Source: Nonomuraea polychroma (GTDB lineage Bacteria; Actinomycetota; Actinomycetes; Streptosporangiales; Streptosporangiaceae). Taken from it: DNA of 64,000 nt. The number at the start of each line of letters is the position of its first letter. Within the stretch, counting starts at the first letter, position 1. A model generated the notes under the pieces. That model made no database searches and was not told the DNA's origin. It was given only the letters and a program-made list of their open reading frames with translations. Positions 15,349 through 23,778 of the stretch are shown here, piece after piece. The DNA is taken from contig NZ_SAUN01000001.1 of assembly GCF_004011505.1 (NCBI RefSeq), positions 5,793,501 to 5,857,500 on the forward strand. Reading direction: 5' to 3'. Position numbers and translations under genes: made by a program.

Positions 15349-15969
15349 CTACGACTGTGGGGGTGTCGCGCCGGCGAGCGCCGCTTGCAGCAGGGCGTGT
15401 GCCGACCAGCTCATGGTTTCCACCGCCTCTTCACGGGAGAGGCCGGCGATGTCGGTGAGCCATATCAGCGCTTCGATGCCGCTGGCGGATCGGATCGCCA
15501 CGGCGAGCCGATGCACGTCGATCTCGGGGTTGGTCTCGCGCAGAGGCGCCAGGGCGTCCTCGATCCAGCCGATGGCTCGCCCTCCGCGGAGAACCGGCTG
15601 CTCGGTGTCGGGGACGGGTTCCAGCGACAGGCGCAGCGAGGTGCGCAGTTGTGGTTCCCACTCGACCGTGATCCGGGTGAAAGCCTCCATGACCAGGTCG
15701 AGCCGGGCCTGCGGATCGCTGGGCGCATGCTCGGGCAGCAGCGACTGCTGCTGGGTCTCGGGATGTGCGGCAAGCAGCAGCGTGCGCTGATTGGGGAAGT
15801 ACCGGTACGCCGTCGTCCGGGAGATCCCTGCTGTGGCTGCGGCCTGCTCCACGGTGGGGATGACCCCTTGCGTCAGCAGCTCGCGCGTGGCCGAGATGAG
15901 CGCTTGGCGCGTGCGAGCCTTCTGCTGATGACGGCCACCCAACTCATATGGTACTGACATGCCCATCAT
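15349..15969 (-). CDS. TetR-family transcriptional regulator
   Basis: 206 residues, with possible starts at 15969, 15966 and 15960. The N-terminal helix-turn-helix reads T-R-Q-A-L-I-S-A-T-R-E-L-L, then T-V-E-Q-A-A-A-T-A-G-I-S-R-T-T-A-Y-R-Y-F, which is textbook TetR. The C-terminal ligand domain is helical, with W-I-E-D-A-L-A-P-L and S-G-I-E-A-L-I-W-L. It is divergent from a small cupin gene with an 18-bp palindrome between them, so it likely controls both. Confidence 0.92.
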   Translation of the reverse strand: MMGMSVPYELGGRHQQKARTRQALISATRELLTQGVIPTVEQAAATAGISRTTAYRYFPNQRTLLLAAHPETQQQSLLPEHAPSDPQARLDLVMEAFTRITVEWEPQLRTSLRLSLEPVPDTEQPVLRGGRAIGWIEDALAPLRETNPEIDVHRLAVAIRSASGIEALIWLTDIAGLSREEAVETMSWSAHALLQAALAGATPPQS

Positions 15970-15983
15970 GGTATCTTCGTCCC

Positions 15984-16001
15984 ATGGGACTTGAGTCCCA
16001 T
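15984..16001. promoter_or_regulatory. Palindrome ATGGGACTTGAGTCCCAT, probable TetR operator
   Basis: ATGGGACT and AGTCCCAT are exact reverse complements around a TG spacer (18 bp). The site lies between the divergent TetR (start 15969) and cupin (start 16045) genes, the usual place for a TetR operator controlling both promoters. Confidence 0.75.
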
Positions 16002-16044
16002 ATCGGCGTCAGTGCTCTGACGAAGCAGATCGGGTGATGCGCTC

Positions 16045-16395
16045 ATGGACCACGATCCCACCACAACCAATCCCGACCTCTATAAACTGATCTTCGAGAA
16101 CGAGCGCATCCGGGTACTGGAGTACAAGGACAAGCCGGGCGACAAGACCACACCCCATCGGCATCCCGACAGCGTCATTTACACGCTGAGTTCCTTCAAG
16201 AGAAGGGTCGCGGCCGGCGCCCGGCAGGTGGATGTCGAGCTCCAAGCCGGGCAGGTGCGATGGGTCGGCGCTCAAGAGCATTCCGGCGAGAACATCGGCG
16301 ACACCGACACACACACGATCTTCGTTGAGCTGAAGGAACCACTCCCGAGCGGCTCGCCAACGCCTGACAGCCCCCTGGGGCCCAGTACCACCTGA
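16045..16395 (+). CDS. Small single-domain cupin protein
   Basis: 116 residues. The cupin motif 1 is seen as D-K-T-T-P-H-R-H-P-D-S-V-I-Y-T-L (metal His at H-R-H) and motif 2 as W-V-G-A-Q-E-H-S-G-E-N-I-G-D-T-D. Between them is the usual beta-strand region with V-D-V-E-L-Q-A-G-Q-V. Such proteins bind or modify small molecules using a bound metal; the substrate is unknown. It is divergent from a TetR gene and probably under its control. Confidence 0.82.
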   Translation: MDHDPTTTNPDLYKLIFENERIRVLEYKDKPGDKTTPHRHPDSVIYTLSSFKRRVAAGARQVDVELQAGQVRWVGAQEHSGENIGDTDTHTIFVELKEPLPSGSPTPDSPLGPSTT

Positions 16396-16914
16396 CCAGA
16401 ACCAGGTCACGCGGATCGCGGCCTTTCACGTGGACTCGGCAGCGTCCCCACCAGCTCATCACGTGCCCGCCCATCGTTGACATCGCCGCCCTCACATCGA
16501 TCGACAGATCAAGCAACGGCAGACGCAAGCCGGCCGACGAGCCGATCCCACGCCCATCCACTCCTCTCCGGCCCTCGTCGGGATGCCGACGGCAACTGAG
16601 CCCTTCACCAGGGGGCGGCCCAGCCGTTCCAGGGTGAAGAGCCGGGCCAGGTGACGCGCTCATGCACCAGGCCATGCGCGCCCCTGGGCCGGCCGCTGCA
16701 CGCGCGGCGGTGCCACGGCTGTTCGAAGGGTTCCGCGAGCCCGGCGGCGGCTACTGATCTCCCGCCCGGGTTCGGCTGGTCACCGCTGTGGCCGCACCAT
16801 GATCGGCGCACGCTCGGACAGCAGCCTCTGCGGTCGTGTCGATCACGGGGTGCCGCACGCTTGGCGCGCCCCGAAGAAACCTCACCACACCACCAGAATC
16901 GAGATGATCACATC
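16396..16914. other. Intergenic region without a supported gene
   Basis: 519 bp between the cupin gene and the next secreted-protein gene. Frames on both strands are open only because of high GC, and none has a start plus ribosome site plus protein-like composition. A 31-codon frame from ATG 16662 ending TGA could be a gene end but has no recognisable content. The promoter of the LGFP gene should lie near its 3' end. Confidence 0.5.
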
Positions 16915-17508
16915 ATGGCAAGTCTTGGCACCAGCCGTACCTCCGCGGCAGTGACCTTATGCCGCGCGCTGTCGGTCAGCACCCCGCTCGCCCTGGCCGC
17001 AACGCTGTGCGCCGGGGTCCCCGCCCATGCCGGCACCACCACGGCGGCCGTGACGAGCGCCTGCGGCATTCAGCCCTACGGCCTGATCGGCGCGCGGTGG
17101 ATCGAACTCGGCGGCGAGAACAGCGCGCTGGGCTGCCCGCGCACCTCCGAGGTGGACGTCTACCTCAACGGCGTCTGGGCCGGACGAAGGCAGAACTTGC
17201 TTCGCGGGCAGATGGTCTGGTCACCCCGGCAAGGGCCCAAGCTGGTGGTGTCGGCCTGGTCGATCGGCGGATACGCCTACGTCGACTGGCGCACGACCGC
17301 GCCCCGCTCCTACGACCGCTTCCTCGTCCGCTGGACCAGCGCCGCGGACAGAGCCGGAACGCAGCGAGACATAGGCGGAGGCACCAGCGGCCGGATGCGG
17401 GTCCGCGTGATGACCACCAGCGGCTACCGGTTCATCGTCGAAGGCTGCGACAACGGAACCTTCAGCTCCAGCTGCAAGCAGGGCTGGACCCTTTCGGTGA
17501 CCGCCTGA
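16915..17508 (+). CDS. Secreted protein with LGFP-type repeat
   Basis: 197 residues from ATG 16915. The signal peptide is basic, hydrophobic (L-A-A-T-L-C-A-G-V-P-A-H-A). Residues 50-105 match an LGFP-type repeat: I-G-A-R-W-I-E-L-G-G-E-N-S-A-L-G-C-P-R-T-S-E and L-N-G-V-W-A-G-R-R-Q-N-L-L-R-G-Q-M-V-W, as found in actinobacterial wall proteins. The rest is beta-rich with two Cys near the end (E-G-C-D-N and S-S-C-K-Q). Its stop overlaps the start of the next lipoprotein gene (TGATG), so both are translated together. Confidence 0.75.
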   Translation: MASLGTSRTSAAVTLCRALSVSTPLALAATLCAGVPAHAGTTTAAVTSACGIQPYGLIGARWIELGGENSALGCPRTSEVDVYLNGVWAGRRQNLLRGQMVWSPRQGPKLVVSAWSIGGYAYVDWRTTAPRSYDRFLVRWTSAADRAGTQRDIGGGTSGRMRVRVMTTSGYRFIVEGCDNGTFSSSCKQGWTLSVTA

Positions 17509-17909
17509 TGGCAATGATCTCCAGGAACGCCCTGGTGGCCATCGCGCTCGTCGTCTCGTCCGGCTGCGGCCAGGCGGGAGCCGGCCCACGCTCACCGAGC
17601 CCACCACCCGGGGACGGCCAGAGCGCAACCTCTGCACCCGCCCAGGACTCCTGCGGCGAGACCGCCAGCAAGGTCAAGCAGCGTGCGCAGCAGCCCGAAA
17701 TCGAATCGGTCACCATGCAGGGCCAGTGCACACTGGTGTCGATCGAGACCACCCTCGGCGACGGCGAGTCGAGCACAGCTCAGAAGATCTGCGACGCAGC
17801 AGCCGAGGTGGCCTACTCCGGCGACACCAACTCCATCAGTGTGCAGGGCAGATCCGGCAAGGAGCTCTCCGTGGGCATCGCCGGCGCCGAATGCCTGGCA
17901 CAACCATGA
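17508..17909 (+). CDS. Small lipoprotein of unknown function
   Basis: 133 residues. Its ATG shares bases with the preceding stop (TGATG). The signal L-V-A-I-A-L-V-V-S-S-G-C gives a lipobox with the Cys as lipid anchor, followed by a Pro/Ser-rich tether. The C-terminal 75 residues hold three further Cys (D-S-C-G, Q-C-T-L, A-E-C-L) in a compact domain. The family is not recognised. It is probably co-expressed with the LGFP-repeat protein and exposed on the cell surface. Confidence 0.7.
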   Translation: MAMISRNALVAIALVVSSGCGQAGAGPRSPSPPPGDGQSATSAPAQDSCGETASKVKQRAQQPEIESVTMQGQCTLVSIETTLGDGESSTAQKICDAAAEVAYSGDTNSISVQGRSGKELSVGIAGAECLAQP

Positions 17910-18160
17910 ATCGCTCCAGCGCTCCTGGCGATGACCGCGATACCCGCTGTCTCCGACCTGGCGGGATCCTCCGCCACGTGCGGGTGGGCGGTGTTCGGAG
18001 AAAACCGCCCTGTGACACCGCCACCGCTTCGCCACCGTCTCCTCCGGCCTCGTCCGCCTCGAGCAGGCCGCGGCCGCGCATCTGAAGGCCGTGCGGGGTG
18101 GCGGCTGAGCGCATGGCTCATGTCACCCGACGGCCCGAGCTCAGTGGCCTGACATGAATC

Positions 18161-18550
18161 TCAGGGCCAGGTGTTGGCCTGGGCCTCGAACACCTCCCTG
18201 TCGCTCTCCACGGGCAGCACGCACAGCAGGTGGCCGCCAGGAGCGCGGAGGACCCGGCACTCCATCCACTGCGACACCTGGGTCGCGCCGAGCCCCAGCA
18301 GGCGCGCGGTCTCGGCCTCCACGTCGTCCGTCTCGATGTCGAGGTGGAAGCGGGGAGCGTCGTCGACCGCCTGGACGGCCGTGACGAGGCCGGGAATCGC
18401 CTGGTGGAGCGAGGTGAACTGCTCCTCGCCCTGGAGGGGACGGGCGGTGGCGCCGAGCGCGGCCGCCCAGAAGGCCGCGGCCCGGTCGGCTTCGGGCGAG
18501 GGGGTGTCGATGAGGAGGGCGTAGACGCGGCTGCGATGCACGGAGATCAC
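18161..18550 (-). CDS. VOC-family protein (glyoxalase-like)
   Basis: 129 residues with one repeat pair of the VOC fold: V-Y-A-L-L-I-D-T-P, A-A-F-W-A-A-A-L-G-A, F-H-L-D-I-E-T-D-D-V-E-A-E-T-A-R and the final P-G-G-H-L-L-C-V-L-P. Probably binds a small ligand or metal; no substrate can be named. It stands alone, 250 bp after the lipoprotein gene, in the opposite direction. The short gap before it (17910-18160) holds a 30-codon plus-strand protein-like stretch ending near 18107 but no start. Confidence 0.8.
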   Translation of the reverse strand: MISVHRSRVYALLIDTPSPEADRAAAFWAAALGATARPLQGEEQFTSLHQAIPGLVTAVQAVDDAPRFHLDIETDDVEAETARLLGLGATQVSQWMECRVLRAPGGHLLCVLPVESDREVFEAQANTWP

Positions 18551-18698
18551 CCTAGCGAAGGGTGATTGCGCCGCCTTTGCGGATCACGTGCCAGACCTCG
18601 GTGAAATGTCGCCCAGCGCGAACTTTTGGTGTCGCTGAGTGCATAGACCGTTTCGGTGCGGGTAGCGCCGTGAAAGTGACTCCTCGGAGGAGGAAACC

Positions 18699-19547
18699 GT
18701 GGATATCAACATAGGCCAGGGCATCCAAGACGCCTGGCGGCAAATAGCGACGTTCGTTCCGAGGCTGGTCGCGTTCCTGGTGATTCTCTTCATCGGGTGG
18801 ATCGTGGCCAAGCTTCTGGAGAAGATCGTCGACAAGATCCTGGAACGGGTGGGGTTCGACCGGGCGGTGGAGCGCAGCGGCGTACAACGCTGGCTGGAGC
18901 GGAGCAAGTACGACGCCAGCAGCCTGCTGGCGAGAATCGTCTTCTACGCGATCATCCTGGTCACCCTGCAGATAGCGTTCAGCGTGTTCGGCCCGAACCC
19001 GATCTCGGCGCTGCTGACCGCCGTGGTGGCCTGGCTGCCTATGGCCCTGGTCGCCATCGTGATCATCGTAGTGGCCGGCGCCATCGCCAGGGGCGTCAGG
19101 GACATCCTGAACGGGGCGCTCGGCGGGCTGTCGTACGGCCGCTGGGTGGCCACCGCCGCGGCGGTGTTCATCTGGGCGCTGGGCATCATCGCGGCGCTCA
19201 ACCAGATCGGCGTGGCTACCACGGTCACGACTCCGGTGCTGATCACCGTACTCGCCACCATAGGGGCCATCGCGGCCATCGGCATCGGCGGCGGGCTCGT
19301 CCGGCCGATGCAGCAGCGCTGGGAGCGCTGGCTGGGCCGGATCGAGGAGGAGGCGCCGCAGGCCAGGGCGCACGCGGAGGCGTACCAGCGTGGGCGCCAG
19401 GACGCCGCGGCGATGACCGAGGAGACGGCGCCCATCCGCACCACTCCGGGGGCTCCGTCCCGGCCGGACATGCCGCCGACCTCGGGCCCGCCCCGCACGG
19501 AGCCGCCGACCTCGGGCCCGCCCCGCTCCGACATGCCTCCCGGCTGA
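18699..19547 (+). CDS. CmpX-like integral membrane protein (conserved TM helix)
   Basis: 282 residues from a GTG behind GGAGGAGG. An amphipathic start is followed by helices at about residues 22-40, 88-107, 113-133 and 148-200, with W-I-V-A-K-L-L and F-I-W-A-L-G-I-I-A-A-L. This is the arrangement of CmpX/mscS-like conserved-TM-helix proteins, which lie near mechanosensitive channels in sequence but lack the MscS beta domain. The C-terminal 65 residues are Pro/Thr-rich with three T-S-G-P-P-R repeats and are disordered. It may act in stress or envelope tension response. A strong hairpin follows. Confidence 0.78.
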   Translation: MDINIGQGIQDAWRQIATFVPRLVAFLVILFIGWIVAKLLEKIVDKILERVGFDRAVERSGVQRWLERSKYDASSLLARIVFYAIILVTLQIAFSVFGPNPISALLTAVVAWLPMALVAIVIIVVAGAIARGVRDILNGALGGLSYGRWVATAAAVFIWALGIIAALNQIGVATTVTTPVLITVLATIGAIAAIGIGGGLVRPMQQRWERWLGRIEEEAPQARAHAEAYQRGRQDAAAMTEETAPIRTTPGAPSRPDMPPTSGPPRTEPPTSGPPRSDMPPG

Positions 19548-19565
19548 CCCGGACACACCGGCCCG

Positions 19566-19597
19566 CCCGCTCGGCCCCACCTCCAGAGCCGAGCGGG
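19566..19597. terminator. Bidirectional hairpin between convergent genes
   Basis: CCCGCTCGGC (19566-19575) and GCCGAGCGGG (19588-19597) are exact reverse complements, a 10-bp stem with a 12-nt loop. It separates the convergent CmpX-like and DUF6401-like genes and could terminate both. No T-run follows. Confidence 0.7.
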
Positions 19598-19621
19598 GCG
19601 GGTGGCCCGCCGACCGGCAGG

Positions 19622-19936
19622 TCAGGCGGGCAGTTCGTCGCTCAGGAAGCCGCGCTCGCGGGCGAGCCAGCAGACCGCCGTCAGCCGCAGGGCCGCCGGC
19701 TCCGCGTGCTCGCCGGTGAAGGCCCAGCCGCGCTGGCGGAGCTCGTCGAGGAAGCCGAGCAGGTAGTCGCCCAGGGTCTCGCGATCCAGCGGGATCGCGT
19801 CACGCAGCACCGCTGCGTGCTGGTCCACGGCCGCGACCAGCCCTGGGTCGCTGCCCATCCGCGCAAGCTGGGCATCACCCAGCGCGTCCATCAACCACCG
19901 AAAGGGCGCAGCCGCCCAACCTTCCTCAAAGACCAC
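19622..19936 (-). CDS. Small protein, possibly DUF6401-like
   Basis: About 104 residues from GTG 19936 (TTG 19939 is equally possible). The sequence W-L-M-D-A-L-G-D-A-Q-L-A-R, L-V-A-A-V-D-Q-H-A-A-V-L-R-D-A and L-R-L-T-A-V-C-W-L-A-R-E-R-G resembles small actinobacterial proteins annotated as DUF6401 with a natural-product link. I give this name only tentatively. It is all-helical and soluble. No biosynthetic genes are close, so the role is unclear. Confidence 0.55.
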   Translation of the reverse strand: MVFEEGWAAAPFRWLMDALGDAQLARMGSDPGLVAAVDQHAAVLRDAIPLDRETLGDYLLGFLDELRQRGWAFTGEHAEPAALRLTAVCWLARERGFLSDELPA

Positions 19937-19963
19937 CAAACAACCTTAAAGCATTTTCCAAGG

Positions 19964-21139
19964 TCAGCCGCCATATGGCAGCCCGACGTAGTTCTCCGCC
20001 AATGTCGTGGCCGCCGCCTCCGATGAAGTGACGTAGTCCAGATACGACAGCTGCAGCCGCCTCCCATAGGCGTCGTCGTCCTCGAACGTGTGCAGCAACG
20101 TCGTCATCCACCATGAGAAGTGTTGCGCTCGCCACACCCGCTTGAGACACGCCTCCGAGTATCCGTCCAGCAGCGCGGTGGAGCCGTCCGAGAAGTACGC
20201 GTCCAGCGCCTCGGTCAGCACGCGCACGTCGGCCACGGCCAGGTTGAGGCCCTTCGCCCCGGTGGGCGGCACGATGTGGGCGGCGTCCCCGGCCAGGTAG
20301 AGCCGCCCGTACTGCATGGGTTCGACCACGAAGGACCGCATCGGCGTGACGCCCTTCTCGGTGATCTCCCCGGTGGTCAGCGTGAAGCCGGGCACGCTCT
20401 CCAGCCTGGCCTTCAGCTCGTCCCAGATCCGCTCGTCCGGCCAGTCCTCTATCCGGGTGTCGGCCGGGACCTGCAGGTAGAAGCGGCTGACGGTGGGCGA
20501 GCGCATGCTGTGCAGCGCGAAGCCGCGCTCGGTCCTGGTGTAGATGAGCTCCTCCGACGACGGCGTCACGTTGGCCAGGATGCCGAGCCAGGCGAAGGGA
20601 TATTCCCGCTCGAAAACGGTCAGGACACCCTCGGGGATGGACGGGCGGGACACGCCGTGGAAACCGTCACAGCCGGCGATCACGTCGCAGTCGAGCCGCT
20701 CGCCGCCGAAGGTCACATACGGCCCCGTGTCCGGCCCTGGCTCCAGCCCGTGCACGGCCACGTCCTCCACCTCGAACCGTACGTCGCCGCCCGCCGCCAG
20801 CCTGGCCGCGATCAGGTCCTTGACCACTTCCTGCTGCCCGTACACGGTGATCGACCTGCCGGGGACGAGCTTCTCGAACGGGATGCGGTGGCCGGAGCCG
20901 CCGTACCTGAGCTCGATGCCGTGGTGCGGCAGCCCTTCGCGCAGCATGCGCTCGCCGACGCCCGCCTGGATGAGGGTGTCGACCGTGCCCTGCTCCAGCA
21001 CGCCGGCCCGCACCCGCCGCTCGACGTAGTCGCGGCTGCGCTTCTCCAGCACCACGGAGGAGATGCCGCGGAGGTGGAGCAAATGAGACAGCAGCAGGCC
21101 AGCGGGGCCCGCGCCGATGATCCCGACCTGAGTTCGCAT
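19964..21139 (-). CDS. pobA: 4-hydroxybenzoate 3-monooxygenase
   Basis: PobA hydroxylates 4-hydroxybenzoate to protocatechuate using NAD(P)H and FAD, feeding the beta-ketoadipate pathway. The 391 residues are the standard length. G-I-I-G-A-G-P-A-G-L-L-L-S is the FAD dinucleotide site, C-D-G-F-H-G-V-S-R is the DG motif and Y-L-A-G-D-A-A-H-I-V-P-P-T-G-A-K is the GD motif with substrate-domain neighbours. The conserved R-R-V-R-A-G-V-L-E-Q-G stretch is also present. It is divergent from an IclR-family gene (start 21209) and separated by a 15-bp palindrome, so it is regulated by that protein with 4-hydroxybenzoate as the likely inducer. The later pathway genes are not in the window. Confidence 0.96.
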   Translation of the reverse strand: MRTQVGIIGAGPAGLLLSHLLHLRGISSVVLEKRSRDYVERRVRAGVLEQGTVDTLIQAGVGERMLREGLPHHGIELRYGGSGHRIPFEKLVPGRSITVYGQQEVVKDLIAARLAAGGDVRFEVEDVAVHGLEPGPDTGPYVTFGGERLDCDVIAGCDGFHGVSRPSIPEGVLTVFEREYPFAWLGILANVTPSSEELIYTRTERGFALHSMRSPTVSRFYLQVPADTRIEDWPDERIWDELKARLESVPGFTLTTGEITEKGVTPMRSFVVEPMQYGRLYLAGDAAHIVPPTGAKGLNLAVADVRVLTEALDAYFSDGSTALLDGYSEACLKRVWRAQHFSWWMTTLLHTFEDDDAYGRRLQLSYLDYVTSSEAAATTLAENYVGLPYGG

Positions 21140-21183
21140 GAGGGAAGCATCCTGCTTCGAGCCGGGCCACGCCGAGAGACTGC

Positions 21184-21198
21184 TTCCACTGAGTGGAA
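21184..21198. promoter_or_regulatory. Palindrome TTCCACTGAGTGGAA, probable IclR-type operator
   Basis: TTCCACT and AGTGGAA mirror each other around a central G (15 bp), lying between pobA (start 21139) and the IclR gene (start 21209). IclR-family proteins bind such short dyads with TTCC/GGAA arms, which supports this as the binding site of the regulator. Confidence 0.75.
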
Positions 21199-21208
21199 TA
21201 CTGGCACC

Positions 21209-21976
21209 ATGTCAGGCGGATCCCGCCAGCCAGGCCGCACCGTGACGTCCAAGGTGCTGGCCCTCCTCGGCGCGTTCGACGCCGCTCACCCGCAGCTCAC
21301 GCTGACCGACCTGGCCAGGCGCAGCGGGGTTCCGCTGAGCACGGCGCACCGGCTGGTGGCCGAGCTGGAGGAGTGGCAGGCGCTCAGCCGCGACGCCGAC
21401 GGGCGGCTGCGGGTGGGGCTGCGGCTGTGGGAGCTGGGCCAGCTCGCCCCCAGCAGGCTGGTGAGCCTGGCGCATCCGTGGTTGCAGGAGCTGTTCGTCA
21501 CCACGGGCGAGAACGTGCACCTGGCCGTCCGCGACGGGCTCGAGGTGCTGTACGTCGACAAGGTGTACGGCCGCCGCGCCGTCCCCATCGTCTCCAGGAC
21601 CGGCGGCCGGCTGCCCATGCACCCGACGGGCGTGGGCAAGGCGCTGCTGGCGTACGAGCCGGACTGGTTCGTCAAGTCCTACCTGGCCCGCAAGCTCGAG
21701 CGTCCCACCCCGCACACGATCACCGAGCCTGGCCGGCTGGCCAGGGAGCTGGCCGCGGTCCGGGCCCAGGGGTACGCGTTCACGTACGAGGAGATGACGC
21801 TGGGCTCGTGCTCGGCGGCCGCGCCGATCCTGGTGGACGGCCGGGCCGTGGCCGCCGTGGGCATCGTGGTGTCCTCACGGCGCGCCCGCGAGCTGCCCCG
21901 CCTCATCGATCCCCTGCGGAACGCCGCCGCGGGCATAGCGAAAGCTAGTCCCCCATCCTCTGGATCCGGTCCTTGA
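21209..21976 (+). CDS. IclR-family regulator, probable PobR-type activator of pobA
   Basis: 255 residues. The N-terminal winged helix has V-L-A-L-L-G-A-F-D and L-T-L-T-D-L-A-R-R-S-G-V-P-L-S-T-A-H-R, then the IclR effector domain with L-Y-V-D-K-V-Y-G, M-H-P-T-G-V-G-K-A-L-L-A and Y-A-F-T-Y-E-E-M-T-L-G-S, all usual for the family. It is divergent from pobA and probably acts as its regulator responding to 4-hydroxybenzoate. The 3' end overlaps the end of the convergent pyruvate-oxidase-like gene by 32 bp. Confidence 0.92.
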   Translation: MSGGSRQPGRTVTSKVLALLGAFDAAHPQLTLTDLARRSGVPLSTAHRLVAELEEWQALSRDADGRLRVGLRLWELGQLAPSRLVSLAHPWLQELFVTTGENVHLAVRDGLEVLYVDKVYGRRAVPIVSRTGGRLPMHPTGVGKALLAYEPDWFVKSYLARKLERPTPHTITEPGRLARELAAVRAQGYAFTYEEMTLGSCSAAAPILVDGRAVAAVGIVVSSRRARELPRLIDPLRNAAAGIAKASPPSSGSGP

Positions 21977-23711
21977 ACAGCGTGGTGGCGATGGCGGCCC
22001 GGTGCGGCTGCCCCTTGAGGAAGGCCTGGGCGAAGTTCTTGGCCTGCTCGTAGGAGACCTTGGCGGGCAGGGGCGGCTCGTTGGGGTTGACGTCCACGTC
22101 CACCAGCGCCGGGCCGTCGTGCGCGAGCGCCTGCCCGATGGTCAGGCCCACGTCGTCCGCTTTGGTGACCTTGGCCCCGAATCCGCCGCACGAGCGGGCC
22201 CAGGCCGAGAAGTCGGCCTCCGGCTCCGCGTACCGTACGCCGTGCTCGGGGTAGCCCAGCACCATCTGCTCCCACAGGATCTGGCCGAGCGAGTTGTTGT
22301 TGTTGACGATCACCTTGATCGGCAGCCGCTGCTGGACCGCCGTCAGGAACTCGGCCATGAGCATCGAGAAGCCGCCGTCGCCGACGTACGCGATGACCTG
22401 CCGGCCCGGGAAGGCGTGCTGCATCGCGATCGCGTACGGCAACCCGTTCGCCATCGAGGCCAGCGTGCCGGACAGGTAGAACTCGCGCCCGCCGCGGACC
22501 GTCCAGTGCCGGGCCGCCCAGGTGGCGACAGTGCCGCTGTCGCACGTCATGATGGCGTCGTCGGCGGCGAGCTCGTCGAGGATGGAGACGGGGTACTGCG
22601 GGGCGATCGGGTCGCGCTCGGGGTTCTCCAGCGCGTCCATGTCGGCCCGCCACTCGGCCGTCATCCGCTGATATTTCGCCAGATGAGCGGTGTCGTCCCG
22701 GCGGGACAGCAGCGGCAGCAGCGCCGCCAGCCCCTCCTTGGCGTCGCACACGACCGGCACGTCGGTCGCGATCCGCGCCCCCGCCCTGGTCGGCTCCGCC
22801 TCGAACTGCACCACCCGCACCTTGCCCGGCTCCGGCAGGAACTTCGAGTACGGGAAGTTCGTGCCCACCATGAACAGCACGTCGGCTTCTTCCATGAGCT
22901 CTTCACTCGGCCGGGTGCCGAGCAGCCCGATCCCGCCGGTCGTGTACGGCGAGTCGTCCGGGATGACGGCCTTGCCGGGCAACGTCTTGACCACGGGCGC
23001 GCCGAGGGCCTCGGCCACGGCCAGCACCTCCTGCCGGGCGTGCAGCGCGCCCTGCCCGACCAGCATGGCGGGGCGCTCGGCCCGGTTGAGCACCTCGGCC
23101 GCCCACTCGACGTCCTCCTGCCGGGGGATGCCGGACGACTGCAGGTAGACGGGCGCGGTCTGCGGCAGCCTGACCGGCGCCACGTGCTTGTACGGGTCCG
23201 CGTCCGCCTCGGCCACCTGGATGTCGTTGGGCAGGGTCAGATGGGAGACCCCGCGCCGCGCGTACGCCGTCCTGACCGCCTGATCCACCAGCGACGGCAG
23301 CTGCGCCGGATTGGTGATCATCATGTTGTACTCGGCCACGTCGGCGAACAGCCTGTCCAGATGGACTTCCTGCTGGTAGCCGGTGCCGAGCACGGAGGTC
23401 TCCTGCATGCCGGTGATCGCCAGCACGGGCACGTGGTCGAGCTTGGCGTCGTAGAGCCCGTTGAGCAGGTGGATCCCGCCCGGCCCCGAGGTGGCCAGGC
23501 AGACCCCGATGCGCCCGGTGGCCTTGGCGTAGCCGGTCGCCATGAAGGCCGCGGCCTCTTCGTGGTGGACGAGGACGAAGCGCACCCGGTCTCGGTGGCG
23601 CCGCAGTCCCTCCATGATGCCGTTGATGCCGTCGCCCGGCAGGCCGAAGACGGTGTCCACGCCCCACTCGACGAGCCGTTCGATCAGGGATTCCGATGCG
23701 ATTCGAGCCAT
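21945..23711 (-). CDS. poxB: Thiamine-pyrophosphate enzyme, pyruvate oxidase/quinone-dependent pyruvate dehydrogenase type
   Basis: 588 residues from ATG 23711. Layout is the three-domain PP/R/PYR form: F-V-L-V-H-H-E-E-A-A-A-F-M-A-T-G-Y-A gives the catalytic Glu of the PYR domain, the middle domain has M-L-V-G-Q-G-A-L-H-A, and V-G-D-G-G-F-S-M-L-M-A-E-F with V-N-N-N-N is the thiamine diphosphate and Mg motif. The best named relative is PoxB, which oxidises pyruvate to acetate and passes electrons to a quinone. The C-terminal membrane-binding helix of E. coli PoxB is not obvious here, so oxidase or decarboxylase activity remains open. The end overlaps the IclR gene. Confidence 0.8.
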   Translation of the reverse strand: MARIASESLIERLVEWGVDTVFGLPGDGINGIMEGLRRHRDRVRFVLVHHEEAAAFMATGYAKATGRIGVCLATSGPGGIHLLNGLYDAKLDHVPVLAITGMQETSVLGTGYQQEVHLDRLFADVAEYNMMITNPAQLPSLVDQAVRTAYARRGVSHLTLPNDIQVAEADADPYKHVAPVRLPQTAPVYLQSSGIPRQEDVEWAAEVLNRAERPAMLVGQGALHARQEVLAVAEALGAPVVKTLPGKAVIPDDSPYTTGGIGLLGTRPSEELMEEADVLFMVGTNFPYSKFLPEPGKVRVVQFEAEPTRAGARIATDVPVVCDAKEGLAALLPLLSRRDDTAHLAKYQRMTAEWRADMDALENPERDPIAPQYPVSILDELAADDAIMTCDSGTVATWAARHWTVRGGREFYLSGTLASMANGLPYAIAMQHAFPGRQVIAYVGDGGFSMLMAEFLTAVQQRLPIKVIVNNNNSLGQILWEQMVLGYPEHGVRYAEPEADFSAWARSCGGFGAKVTKADDVGLTIGQALAHDGPALVDVDVNPNEPPLPAKVSYEQAKNFAQAFLKGQPHRAAIATTLFKDRIQRMGD

Positions 23712-23778
23712 GCGAGCGGCCCTACCCCACTTCGCGGCCCCCATGTCAAGGGTGCGGATTCGGGGGTAGAGGGGCGGC

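Noticed and set aside
16662..16760. 31-codon frame before the LGFP gene
   Set aside because: Too short, no homology pattern and no ribosome site.
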